DNA of 30,975 bases from Chrysochromulina tobinii. Its lineage: Eukaryota; Haptophyta; Prymnesiales; Chrysochromulinaceae. The translations under genes were made by a program, and so were the position numbers. This document shows, in pieces, positions 16,219 through 24,965 of this stretch. The stretch's first letter is position 1. Every line of letters begins with the position of its first letter. The stretch is taken from the NCBI GenBank assembly GCA_001275005.1, contig JWZX01001418.1, positions 1-30,975 of the forward strand, written 5' to 3'. Under the pieces are notes generated by a model. The model made no database searches. It saw only the letters and a list, made by a program, of their open reading frames with translations, and was not told the origin of the DNA.

Positions 16219-19136
16219 TTAAGTACTAGGGGGCGTTGCGGGCTTCGGCTTGCCTGACTTGGGTTTGCTCGGCGGCGGCGCACCCTTCGGCTTCGCCGGC
16301 CGTTGGCTGACCTTGCGACGTGCGCCGCCGCTGCGGCTGTTGCGGCCGTTGCGGCCGTTACTTGAGCCTCGGCCCGCCTGCGCGTCAGCCGTGTTCGTCA
16401 GCGCCCGCCACCACCCCCACCAACGGCCGCTCTCCTCCCCTGAGCTTGGTGCCCCGCGCCTGCCACCGGTGGGCTGCTTCGGCCGCTTGGGTTTGCCTAA
16501 TTTGGGTTTGCTCGGCGGCGGCGCACCCTTCGGCGTCAACGGCCGTAGGCTGACCTTGCGACGTGCGCCGCCGCCGCGGCTGTTGCGGCCATTGCGGCCG
16601 TTACTTGAGCCTCGGCTCGCTTTCGCAGCCTGCGCGTCAGCCGTGTTCGTCAGCGCCCGCGCCTGCGCGAGCCGGGTCGTTCCACCAGAGGCCATCAGAG
16701 GTCATCAGAGGTCATCAGAGGCCATCATAGGTCATCAGAGGCAATCAGAGGTCATCAGGGGCCATAAGGCAGCACCTGAGCGAGCCGGAGCGTTTGCACC
16801 AAAAGAAGGACGAGGGCCACAGGAGGCGCGAGCTCAATCGAGATGCGCCCGAGCTCATTCGAGATGCGCCCCAAGCTTGCGCCAAAGCCCTGCAGCGGCG
16901 CGCCGAGTTGGGCGGCGGCCTCGGCTCCCCCGGCGGCCATCACGTCCGAGAGCAACACCCTATTATGGTAATATGGACGGAGAAAAGACCGGAGGAGGTC
17001 AGAAGGCACTCAGAAGGCACTCAGAAGGCACTCAGAAGGCACTCAATATGCAATGAACACCTTGAGAACGCGAAGACGAAGAGAAGGCCAGCGAGGGCGT
17101 CGGCGATCTCCTTCGCGCCAGAAGGCAGCGGGCGACGCAGCAGCCCCTCAGCGCCCAGCAGCAGCATCTGCCATCCGTCGAGGCCGGGTACCGGTAGGCT
17201 GGGCACCAAACAGCGAGGGAGAGAGAGGGTGAGAAGCGACCCGACCCAAACTCGAGTTTAGTCAGTGTGGTCGATGAGAAAGGAGGGCAATCAGCATGCA
17301 CTCCGAGAGCACTCCGAGAGCAATCAGCCGCAATCAGAGCGCAATCAGCATGCACTCCGAGAGCACTCCGAGAGCAATCAGCCGCAATCAGAGCGCAATC
17401 AGCATGCACTCCGAGAGCACTCCGCACCTATTGACCACAGCGAGGTTGAGGGAGAGGATGGCGCCGAATTCGAGTAAGTTGAGGACGTCGAGCGTCGCGA
17501 GGTCTGCGCCTGATGAGGGAGGCCCTCGGATGCAATCAGCATGCACTCCGTATGCAATTCGAGGCAATCAGCATGCACTCCGAGGCGCACGCACCCATCC
17601 GAGCGATGCCCAACGGACCCTTAATGAGGGAGGCAATCAGCATGCAATCAGAGCGCAATCAGCACGCAATCAGAGCGCAATCAGCACGCACCCATCCGAG
17701 CGATGCCCAACGGACCCTGCAGCTGCGCCGGCGGAGATGCAGATCTCGCGCCGGGAGATCTCGTGCCGGGGCGCATACCGCTCAGAAGGCTCTCGAAGGC
17801 GGAGCTCAGCCCAGATAGAATCTCGCGCGCATCTCGCCAGACGGCGCGCGCCGCCCTGCTGCACCGCAGGTAGCGGCGCGAGTGGTACGCGACGCACGGA
17901 GATGCCGTTACGCGACGACAACTCGACTCCAAGCGTCCTCTGTGGGGAAGCAGAGGGTGGCAGCCTCACTGTCATCAGCGGCAATCAGAGGTCATCAAGC
18001 AGCACCTGAGCGAGGCCGAGGGTTGGCACCCTCAATGTCATCTCCCGTCCGTCTCGCTCGATGAGGGTGTCAAAGGGGGCGCGAGCGCCCACTGCGGCGC
18101 GAATGGCTTCGACCGACGCCTCAATTGACGAAATCGGGGCCACCTCGAGTGACGAAACCGGAGCCGCTTCGAGTGACGAAATCGGAGCCGCCGCTGCCGC
18201 CGCCGTGCCGCCGCGAGCGCTCACGGGAGAGCCTGCCGTACCGGTACGTGTGCGCGCTGTCGTGGGCGGCGCTGTCGTGATCGGCGCTGTCGTGGGCGGC
18301 AAGGCGCCTGCCGTACCGGTACCCGCCACCGTACCCGCCATAGCGCGCCTGACGGTGGGCGCTGCGGGACTGTGCGCTGGGATGGGCACCGCGGGAGCGC
18401 TGTTTCGGGCACCGAGGGGCATGCCGGGCCGTTGGAGCTTCACATTCACATTCACAGACCCGATGCTCAGAAGACGATCGCCTGGATGGAATCCGGCAGC
18501 CTCGGCTGCGGAGGAGGGGAGCACGCGGCTCACCACGACCGGCTGCTCGACGGGTAGGGGCACCCCGAGTGTCCCGGCCGCGGCCACGAGCAGTGTGAAC
18601 GAGAGGATGACGTTCGCAACCACGCCTGCGCCGACGACGAGAGCTCGCTCGCGCAGCGGTCGGTTCTCTAGCAGATCGGGCCCGTCCTCGACCTGTAGCG
18701 CCGGATCGAGTGGCTCGCCCGGCTCGAGCAGCTTGCGCTCCTCGAGCTGCGTGCGGTTCAGCAGCCGCGGGAAGCTCACGTAGCCGCCAATGGGCAGCGC
18801 GCGCAGGGTGTACGAGATGCCGTTGGCCGCGGTCTTCTTGAGCAGCGGCGGGCCGAAGCCGATGGAGAACTCGGACACGCGGATGCCCTGCCAGCGTGCG
18901 GCCGCAAAGTGCCCTAGCTCGTGGATCACCACGACGGCCGTCAGCGTGGCCAGCCCGGCGATGGGCGCGAACTGAGCGGGCAGGCCGATGGCGAGTGGAG
19001 GGCGGCTGCGCCGCGGCAGCCGCGAGGGTGGGCGGTGGTGCGGCAGCGGCGGCTGGAGCGATTGTCTCAACAACGGCTGAAGTGGAGAGTGAAAGGAAAG
19101 AACGGCGATGAGGACTGCGGAACTGGCTGCCGACAT
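16219..19136 (-). CDS. Site-2 metalloprotease (RseP/plastid S2P type), six exons, frameshift in exon 2
   Basis: Exons: 19136-18006, 17939-17692, 17509-17428, 17198-17061, 16959-16776, 16662-16219; about 740 residues. The leader MSAASSAVLIAVLSF plus a Pro/Arg-rich stretch suits plastid import. The catalytic helix VVVIHELGHFAAARW has HExxH. IGGYVSFPR and a PDZ domain (SRVLPSSAAEAAGFHPGDRL) follow. Exon 2 ends in QGPLGIARMG, the GPxGI motif. Exons 3-4 give ILSLNLAVVNSLPVPGLDGW, the LDG motif with the metal-binding Asp. Helices in exons 4-5 close the core. This family cuts membrane proteins within the bilayer. Oddities: a long Thr/Pro/Ser insert within the PDZ domain, a basic repeat tail in exon 6, and a two-base deficit (or one extra base) in a GC run at about 17843-17853, where the frame of RTLGVELSS must shift to reach VWRDAREIL. 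Introns: 18005-17940, 17691-17510, 17427-17199, 17060-16960, 16775-16663. Confidence 0.85.
16250..16661 (-). repeat. 243-bp coding duplication in the protease tail
   Basis: About 169 nt at 16250-16418 recur at 16493-16661 (offset 243, in frame). Each copy encodes ALTNTADAQA, a Gly/Asn/Arg-rich run, and KGAPPPSKPK. Confidence 0.85.
16663..16775 (-). other. 113-nt intron of CTGATGACC-type words with copied exon end
   Basis: It is nearly all CTGATGACCT/CTGATGGCCT/CTGATTGCCT. The exon end CGGCTCGCTCAG is mirrored by the acceptor block CGGCTCGCGCAG. The first intron of the same gene (17940-18005) shares the exon-end and donor sequence CTCGCTCAG-GTGCTGC. Confidence 0.85.
16960..17060 (-). other. 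101-nt intron with an 11-bp tandem repeat
   Basis: Four GAGTGCCTTCT units follow the GTGTTC donor; the acceptor is ATAATAG. It joins TCA AG to G GTG in frame within the last part of the protease core. Confidence 0.75.
17287..17427 (-). repeat. 54-bp tandem repeat inside an intron
   Basis: Units start at 17287, 17341 and 17395 (third partial). Each is built of CTGATTGC and CGGAGTGC words on the minus strand and lies in the 229-nt intron 17199-17427. Confidence 0.9.
17510..17691 (-). other. 182-nt intron containing an exact 34-bp exon copy
   Basis: Plus 17685-17718 (exon end plus donor, coding GPLGIARM) recurs without mismatch at 17588-17621. The inner copy is bounded by an AG and a GT and could act as a 25-nt cryptic exon, which would shift frame. 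Confidence 0.85.
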
Positions 19137-19322
19137 GATCGTGAATGGGTGGTTACGCATCTGAAACTTGATCAGGTAAATTATCTGATCGTGGAAGAAG
19201 CCATGTGCTAGAAATCGCAGCGAGAGCAGGTTTTGATCGCCGCTGACGTGTCGACGAGTGGGGATTCTCTTGCCCAGAATGGAGACCATCTTTTCCTCTC
19301 TCCTCCCCTCTCTGAGAGCAGT
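19137..19322. promoter_or_regulatory. Shared spacer between divergent protease and channel genes
   Basis: The ATGs of two divergent genes are only 186 bp apart, so their promoters must overlap or be shared. No TATA box is seen. Confidence 0.35.
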
Positions 19323-21722
19323 ATGTGCAGGCGGAGCTCAAGACGACCTCGAGACCCTTCGCCGGTCGCTCGTACCGGAGTCGTCTTGAGCAAGACGCCC
19401 TCGATGGGGACGCACGTTCTGGTAGGTCGCACACAGAGCACGGTGAACCCCGCCGACCCCAAGGTGCTTCAGGACGGCGAGCAGTTTGGCAGCCCATCTG
19501 GCTCCCCTCCATCGGTGAGGGTGCGCGTGTGCGTGCTGAATATCTACGAGGTCAACGCGCAAGAACGTACGTGGCAAGGCAAGATTCATCTGGAAGCGTC
19601 CTGGCACGACCCGACACTGTGGCGTGACAAGCGAGAGCACGAGGAGTGGCCGGACCCGGACGCGGATCTCTGGCCGCAGCAGTGCCCGTTTGTTGCGGGC
19701 CAAAATAAGCGCTGGACGCCGCGGCTGGAGATTGAGAACTGTCGTCGGGATTTTTCACGAGAGACGTGGTTTAAGGTTTACTACAAGGGCAAGCAAGTCG
19801 ACGAGGAGGGTCGCGAGAGGATCATTCATCTCGACTGGCCGGTGGTCGAATACAATCTGGTGATCCGCGGCATGTTCACGTTCGAGTTCCAGCCCCACAG
19901 ATTCCCCTTTGATGTGCAAGAGCTGCCCGTGAGGGTCCGTAGCAATCGAAGTATCCCCTCGAAAGACGCATCGAGCACGAGCGAGTCGGTCCGGCACTTT
20001 GCTCACATTTGCCTCGACGAGCGCAAAGGTCATCCTTCCAAGGTTCTGAGCCACTGATGGCACTGCTGGCCATTGATGGGCATTTCCCCTTGTTTGCCTC
20101 CTTCATGCCCTCTCTCTCTCTCTCTCTCTCTTGAAGCACGGCAACCTGCTCGCGGGCGCATGGGATCGAATGGCACCTTATGTCGCCTGATTGCACTCCC
20201 TCATTAGGTACTGAAGCACGGCAACCTGCTCGCGGACGAATGGGATCTCGACGGTACACTTTGGCTGAGTGAGGGGAGGACGTTGCAGCGCTCGCACTTC
20301 GAGTACCCAGTCGTTGAGTTCAAGGTGAACTCGAAGGCAACGAATTGCCGCTAGTGCAACGGATTGCCATTGACGAATTGCCGCTAGTGCAACGGATTGC
20401 CATTGACGAATTGCCGCCAGTGCAACGGATGGCCATTGACGAATTGCCGCTAGTGCAACGGATTGCCATTGACGAATTGCCGCTAGTGCAACGAATTGTC
20501 GCGAGTGCAACGGATTGCCGCTGAGCAGGCGTCCAGTTTGATTGCCGCTGATAGTAACGCCTCCCTCCTCAGGTTCGGCTCCACTGAAGATGATTGGCAC
20601 TGATGAGCTTCTGATGAGCCTCTGATGACGTCTGATGGCCTCCCTCCTCAGGTTCGGCTCCACCGGCGCGCCGGCTTCTACGTGTACTCAATCTGGCTGC
20701 CCAACTTTCTGCTCGTGACGCTCGCCTTCCTTGTGCTCAAGCTCGAGCCTGAGGAAGTTCAAGATTACGACCGTGAGATGATCGATCATCCTAACTTCCG
20801 CTTTGATCGTCAACCGCTCGTCAATGAGCGCGTGACGCTCGTCACCACGCTGCTCCTCGCGTCGGCCGGTTACCGTGCCAACATCGATCTCCCGCGCACC
20901 CCGACGTTCTCCTGGCTCGAAGCCTACCTGCTCGTGTGCATCGGCGCACTCTTCTTGCTAGCCCTCTTCTCCTATGGTCCGCTGATGACCTCTGATGACC
21001 TCTGATGGCCTCTGATGGCCTCTGATGACCTCTGATGACTTCTTACGAGTACAACCTGTGATGACCTCTGATGAGCAGAAATCTTCGGCAAAGCCAAGCT
21101 CGAAACCGACAACATCCTGAAAATTTCGGCGCCCTTCCTCGTCGTTCTGGGTATCTGGGGCATCTGCAGAGATCAGCTTGTGTACCAATGCAGACTCTCC
21201 TTTGCCGGCACGAATACTCTCTTATTTACGTGCGTCTTCTGGCTGATCGCTATCATCGGTCTTGCGCTCTGGCACCAAACAACCGACACCATCCTGAGCA
21301 TGGCGGGGCCCTTTCTCGTCGTCCAGGGTATCTGGTGCATCTGCCGGGCTCAGCTTGTGTCGAAAAGGTTTACTGCGATCTTCTGGTCGATCGCTCTCTT
21401 CGGTCTTTGGGCCTGGCACCGTCAGTCCGATTTCTTGGTCTCGACGGTGCGGAAGAGTATCGACAGCCCGGCCGAATTCTGCTTCTTTCTTTGGATCGTG
21501 CTCAACATCGTCTTCTTCCTCCTCTACTGCGAGCGCTGCAGCTGGCTGCAGCCGCAGCCTCACAGCACACCCGAGGATGGGTGTTTCCTCGAGCCGCCGA
21601 GGCCGATCACGTCAGCCCTCGAGATCGCAAACGGGCCGATGGTAGCCGGGGCGCTCGCACTGTCGCCAGCCCCGCAAGCACGAGCGGCGACCTCGCCAGC
21701 GCGCGGGGGGGTCAGCCGGTGA
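19323..21722 (+). CDS. Pentameric ligand-gated ion channel (pro-loop type, no Cys-loop cysteines)
   Basis: Exons 19323-20042, 20208-20324, 20652-20976 and 21079-21722 give 601 residues, all in phase. The extracellular beta-sandwich has RWTPRLEIEN and the loop FTFEFQPHRFPFDVQELPVR. Its FPFDxQ core matches the Cys-loop, but Phe and Leu replace both cysteines, as in prokaryotic channels. M1 is YVYSIWLPNFLLVTLAFLVL, M2 is VTLVTTLLLASAGYRANIDL (ending before the LP), M3 is WLEAYLLVCIGALFLLALFS, and M4 is CFFLWIVLNIVFFLLYC. Between M3 and M4 two copies of a FLVV.GIW.ICR.QLV module (about 21130 and 21310) add unusual hydrophobic segments. Ligand and ion selectivity cannot be told. The start is the first in-frame ATG; the ATG at 19404 is an alternative. 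No cleavable leader is evident. Confidence 0.85.
20043..20207 (+). other. 165-nt intron with a 36-bp copy of the next exon
   Basis: 20132-20167 matches exon sequence 20212-20247 at 34 of 36 positions. A CT dinucleotide run (about 20110-20131) precedes the inner copy. A CTGATTGCACTCCCTCATTAG block precedes the true acceptor. Confidence 0.85.
20325..20651 (+). other. 327-nt intron with minisatellite and a copied acceptor
   Basis: Donor GTGAAC. It holds about 4.5 units of a 33-bp repeat (20338-20500). The 25-nt block spanning the acceptor and the exon start occurs at 20560-20584 and again at 20639-20663, so two equal acceptors exist 79 nt apart. Confidence 0.85.
20338..20500 (+). repeat. 33-bp intronic minisatellite
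   Basis: About 4.5 copies of a unit with GAATTGCCGCTAGTGCAACG followed by GATTGCCATTGAC-like sequence, with few mismatches. Confidence 0.9.
20977..21078 (+). other. 102-nt intron of CTGATGACC/CTGATGGCC words
   Basis: Donor GTCCGC, at least eight CTGATG words, acceptor GATGAGCAG. It joins TAT G to AA ATC just after M3. Confidence 0.8.
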
Positions 21723-22436
21723 CACGCCCAACGGGGACACGCCCATTACGGCGCCACGTGTGCCCAAGACGGCGCCATCTGTGTCGCCGGTGACACGTCC
21801 AACGCCACGTGCGCCGCGAGATCCGTGCGGTCCACCAAGGGAACACCAACACGATGGCATGTGCACACGTGCTTCTCTTACACTGTAGTGTACCATGCAC
21901 GTCGCGCTTCGGGGGTCTGTCATGTTTTGCTTCGTGGGCTGACGGCGGTGTGCGCCTATCGGCGAATCGGCCGGCGCGGGGTTCTTCTTCTTGCGATTGG
22001 GGACTCGGCGTCGGGTGTGGACTGAGTGAGCGGGCAGAACAGTCCGGCGCAGCGCTCGGTGCGGGTCGGAAGTTCCGTCTTCCGAGCTTCCGTGTTCCGA
22101 CCGTCGGAGGTCCCGTTCGGTTCGCATATCCGCTTTATTTAACATCGTATCGTATTTAATTTTGTTATCCGGATACGACCCAACACCTTCACGAACATGA
22201 GTGGCTGAGAAGCGAGCTGCCTGTCCCGTCTGGAAACGGCTTCAAACGTTAACGTGTAAACTGAGTCGCAGGTCGTTCTTGGTGGCGTACTTGGTGGCGC
22301 CTTTAACGACTCGACATGTATTGTGGAATCTGCCGTGGCGGGCTTGGATGACTGGATGCCGCGGCTGCGCATAGTATTCACACAACAGTCTTGTTCTCAG
22401 CTCGGCGCCAGTCCGAGCCCTCCTCCTCCCACGTGC
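21723..22436. other. Gene-free stretch between convergent 3' ends
   Basis: The first 120 bp are GC-rich with GACACGYCCAACG and GCGCCACGTG repeats. The later part (22130-22160) is A/T-rich. No gene or RNA recognised. Confidence 0.4.
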
Positions 22437-22515
22437 TCAGCTCGGCGCCAGTCCGAGCCCTCCTCCTCCCACGTGCTCAGCTCGGCGCCAGTCCGAGCCC
22501 TCCTCCTCCCACGTG
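22396..22515 (-). repeat. 40-bp tandem repeat, three copies, across a stop codon
   Basis: Units start at 22396, 22436 and 22476 and are near identical. The period is not a multiple of three. The copy nearest the gene body encodes TWEEEGSDWRRAE, the next is read in a shifted frame and supplies the stop at 22437. Confidence 0.9.
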
Positions 22516-24692
22516 AACCAGTCAAGCCACTCGTCGGAGCCATCAGGGAGCACGATGCGTGCCTGGAACATGCCGTCGACGAGCATCACGACCACCTGCG
22601 ACGCGATCCAGCTTGGAGGACTCTCCTCCTTGACAGCCACCTCCACTTCGATCCAGTCGCCCTCTCGAGGCCAGACCCACCCCGCGGGCGGCCGAGGCCG
22701 TGCAGGCGGCTGCGGCTCGGCAGCCTTCTGCTTCTTGGCTGTCGTTGTCTCTCCCGTGATCGCCCCTCCTGCCGCCCTCGCCACATCGCGCCCCTCGGCG
22801 GTCAGGCTGTACTTTGCGCCCTCCTGAGTCCAGAGCGGCACCGCAAAGTTCTTCTCCTTACCGAGAACGGTCACCACGTCAGAGCGCTTCCACTCTCGCA
22901 CCCTAGCAACCCGTGTGAAAAGATCGTCGCGATCTTCCACCCCAGCGCACAGCGCGCTGAAGATGTCACGCCGCAGAGAGCCTTCCCGTGGAAGGGCCGC
23001 CGCGTCGTCGTCCCCCCGCGTCCGCTTGGCCGCCTTGGACTCCTTGGCCTTCTCGGCCTCTCTCGCGGTGGCAGCTGCGACCTTTGCGGCCTTCTCGGCC
23101 GCCTTGGCCGCCTTAGCCTCCGCCTTGGCCGCCGCCTCCGCCGCCGCCAGCTCGGCCGCCGCAAGGAGCTCCTCCTCGTCCACCGCGAGCTCCTCCTCGT
23201 CCCCCTCTCCGCCCAATTGATAGGACGTCTCGCCTACCTTGCACTTGAACCCGAAGGGCGCGAGCGCGAGCCAGTTCGTATTGTCGACGAGCACGAGCTT
23301 CGGGCGCAGCTTCGCGGCGCCCACTCGCACCGCGATCTCGCTGTAGATCTCGCTGTAGACCTCGTACGTGACGATCGGCATCGTCTTGCTCTTGGCATGC
23401 CGATCAAGGACGGTCACATCCCACCAGCCGTCATTGTGCCACAGCTCGCAGGCGACGCCGCGCCTGAGCCGGTTCGCGAAGCCAGTGACCTTGGGAGGCA
23501 CAGGGCGCACCCACGTGGCCGCGAGGCCTTCTTCGACCAGCGGCTGCCCAGCGTCGTCAAGGAGCTCATCGTAGCGCACGCTCAGTTTCGTCAAGGAGCT
23601 CGCACGCTCGCGAGCTGCGACGGAGATCTCGCGAGCTGCGGCGGAGATCGCTTCGGACGCCTTCGCGGCCGCGGGGGACTCTTGTGACGCGGGCGCATCG
23701 GCGCTCGGCCGACTGGATGGGATCACAGGCTCGAGCGTCGTATCGGGCACTGGCTCGGCCTCCGCGAGCGTCGTATCGAGCACTGGCTCGGCCTCCGCGA
23801 GCGTTGTATCGGGCGCCCTCACGGTCGCCGTGTCGGTCGAGGGGGCCGAGGCGGAGGCCGCCCCACCGCTCACGCGCCGCGAGCGTTTCGAGGGAGAGAG
23901 CGACTCGCAGTGCGGTGCCTCGGCCATCGCCGCCTCGCTCCCCAATCCAGCTTTGCTACCGGTAACAGTGCCCCCCTCTTCCCCCTCGTCCCCCTCCACA
24001 GTGTCGACCGAGACGACGGTCGCCGTGTAGCGCGATCCGTGCAGGCCGTCATCGTGCATGAGGACCTCGACGCGGGCGCCCTGGTGGAGCCACGCAGGCC
24101 TCGCCGACGGTGCGTCGGGGCTCTCGAGACTCGCGAGACCCCCATCCGAGACCCCCACCGACGACGAGAACAAGTACTGCTGAAAGAGGATGAGCTTGCC
24201 GATGGGGTGGTTGAGGTGCCAGCCGCCCTTGTCGGCGCCATTGCCGCGGGACACGCCAAACTTCGAGGCCGCCTCGTCTTTGAGCGCGACGAGATCGTCC
24301 GCGATCGATACGGCGCGGCCCTCAAACGCCAGGCCGTAGCCATGCAAGTACACGCCTCGGCCGCTTGCAAGCTCCTCAACGCGCTTCATGGTCGTGTCGG
24401 CGTTCAGCTGGGAGACCTGGCCACGCAGCCACACCTCGAACCGCTCCATCCACTGGTGCGCACGCGACAGCGCCGCGCGCTGCGCTTCGGTGAGCCGCTC
24501 GGGCTCTGCCTTTTGCTTCTTTGCTGCATTCTGCTTCATTGAGGCCGCTGAAGCGCTTGCCTGCTTGGTGCTCTTCGGGGCAAACCGCATCTGCTCCGCC
24601 TCGGTTTCCAAGCCCAACGCGACGAGCATGCGCTTGTTCTCGGCGATTTTCTTCAGGCGCTCCAGCTCATAATCTGACAAGTCCATAAGCAT
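22437..24692 (-). CDS. Agenet/Tudor-like chromatin-associated protein
   Basis: A single exon of 751 residues from the ATG at 24692. The frame is open to 24764 and the added residues (KKLRSPSNGKRKR) look like a nuclear signal, so an upstream exon or another start is possible. The N-terminal SDYELERLKKIAENKRMLVA resembles the short YE..R...I..N...L..LGL motif of nuclear proteins such as WDR76. Three Tudor/Agenet-like barrels can be seen: GARVEVLMHDDGLHGSRYTA, RRGVACELWHNDGWWDVTVL and REGDWIEVEVAVKEESPPSW. In between are a Glu/Ala/Lys coiled-coil and a helical RRDIFSALCAGVEDRDDLF segment. Such barrels usually bind methylated histone tails or DNA. A nuclear role is inferred. The C-terminus is altered by a 40-bp repeat. 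Confidence 0.7.
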   Translation of the reverse strand: MLMDLSDYELERLKKIAENKRMLVALGLETEAEQMRFAPKSTKQASASAASMKQNAAKKQKAEPERLTEAQRAALSRAHQWMERFEVWLRGQVSQLNADTTMKRVEELASGRGVYLHGYGLAFEGRAVSIADDLVALKDEAASKFGVSRGNGADKGGWHLNHPIGKLILFQQYLFSSSVGVSDGGLASLESPDAPSARPAWLHQGARVEVLMHDDGLHGSRYTATVVSVDTVEGDEGEEGGTVTGSKAGLGSEAAMAEAPHCESLSPSKRSRRVSGGAASASAPSTDTATVRAPDTTLAEAEPVLDTTLAEAEPVPDTTLEPVIPSSRPSADAPASQESPAAAKASEAISAAAREISVAARERASSLTKLSVRYDELLDDAGQPLVEEGLAATWVRPVPPKVTGFANRLRRGVACELWHNDGWWDVTVLDRHAKSKTMPIVTYEVYSEIYSEIAVRVGAAKLRPKLVLVDNTNWLALAPFGFKCKVGETSYQLGGEGDEEELAVDEEELLAAAELAAAEAAAKAEAKAAKAAEKAAKVAAATAREAEKAKESKAAKRTRGDDDAAALPREGSLRRDIFSALCAGVEDRDDLFTRVARVREWKRSDVVTVLGKEKNFAVPLWTQEGAKYSLTAEGRDVARAAGGAITGETTTAKKQKAAEPQPPARPRPPAGWVWPREGDWIEVEVAVKEESPPSWIASQVVVMLVDGMFQARIVLPDGSDEWLDWFTWEEEGSDWRRAEHVGGGGLGLAPS

Positions 24693-24965
24693 TCCGGAAG
24701 GTGTGGCCCGCTTTCTTTTGCCGTTGGAGGGCGATCGAAGCTTTTTCGCGGGCCTCTCTTTCACATCTCTAAAGTCAGCTCAAAGATGTTTTTTTAACGG
24801 TGCTTATCCAGAGCTTAAAGGTAGTTTCTAAACTACCCATAAACTACGGTCGGTACCTTGTGTGTCGATTCAACTGACCCTTTCTCAAACTACCTAAGAT
24901 GAGCCTGCACGTTCAGTCTAATCTTCCTTCTCAAAAGAAGAAGCTAGGAAATAGTGATAGAGGTC

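Noticed and set aside
17281-17700. Possible CRISPR-like array of short direct repeats
   Set aside because: No constant repeat with unique spacers; the words lie inside GT-AG introns of a gene whose exons join in frame.
20110-20131. CT dinucleotide tract as an acceptor of its own
   Set aside because: The AG after it leads into an exon-like copy, but using it would not rejoin the reading frame as well as the acceptor at 20207. It may be the older acceptor, so it is noted only as part of the intron.
22323-23687. Plus-strand frame of 454 codons opposite the chromatin protein
   Set aside because: Arg/Leu/Pro-rich composition without a motif; the minus strand carries the Tudor-like barrels.
24780-24965. 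Unusual A/T-rich spacer with AAACTACC repeats as an origin or promoter
   Set aside because: It is a short gene spacer; three short copies are too little to support a function.
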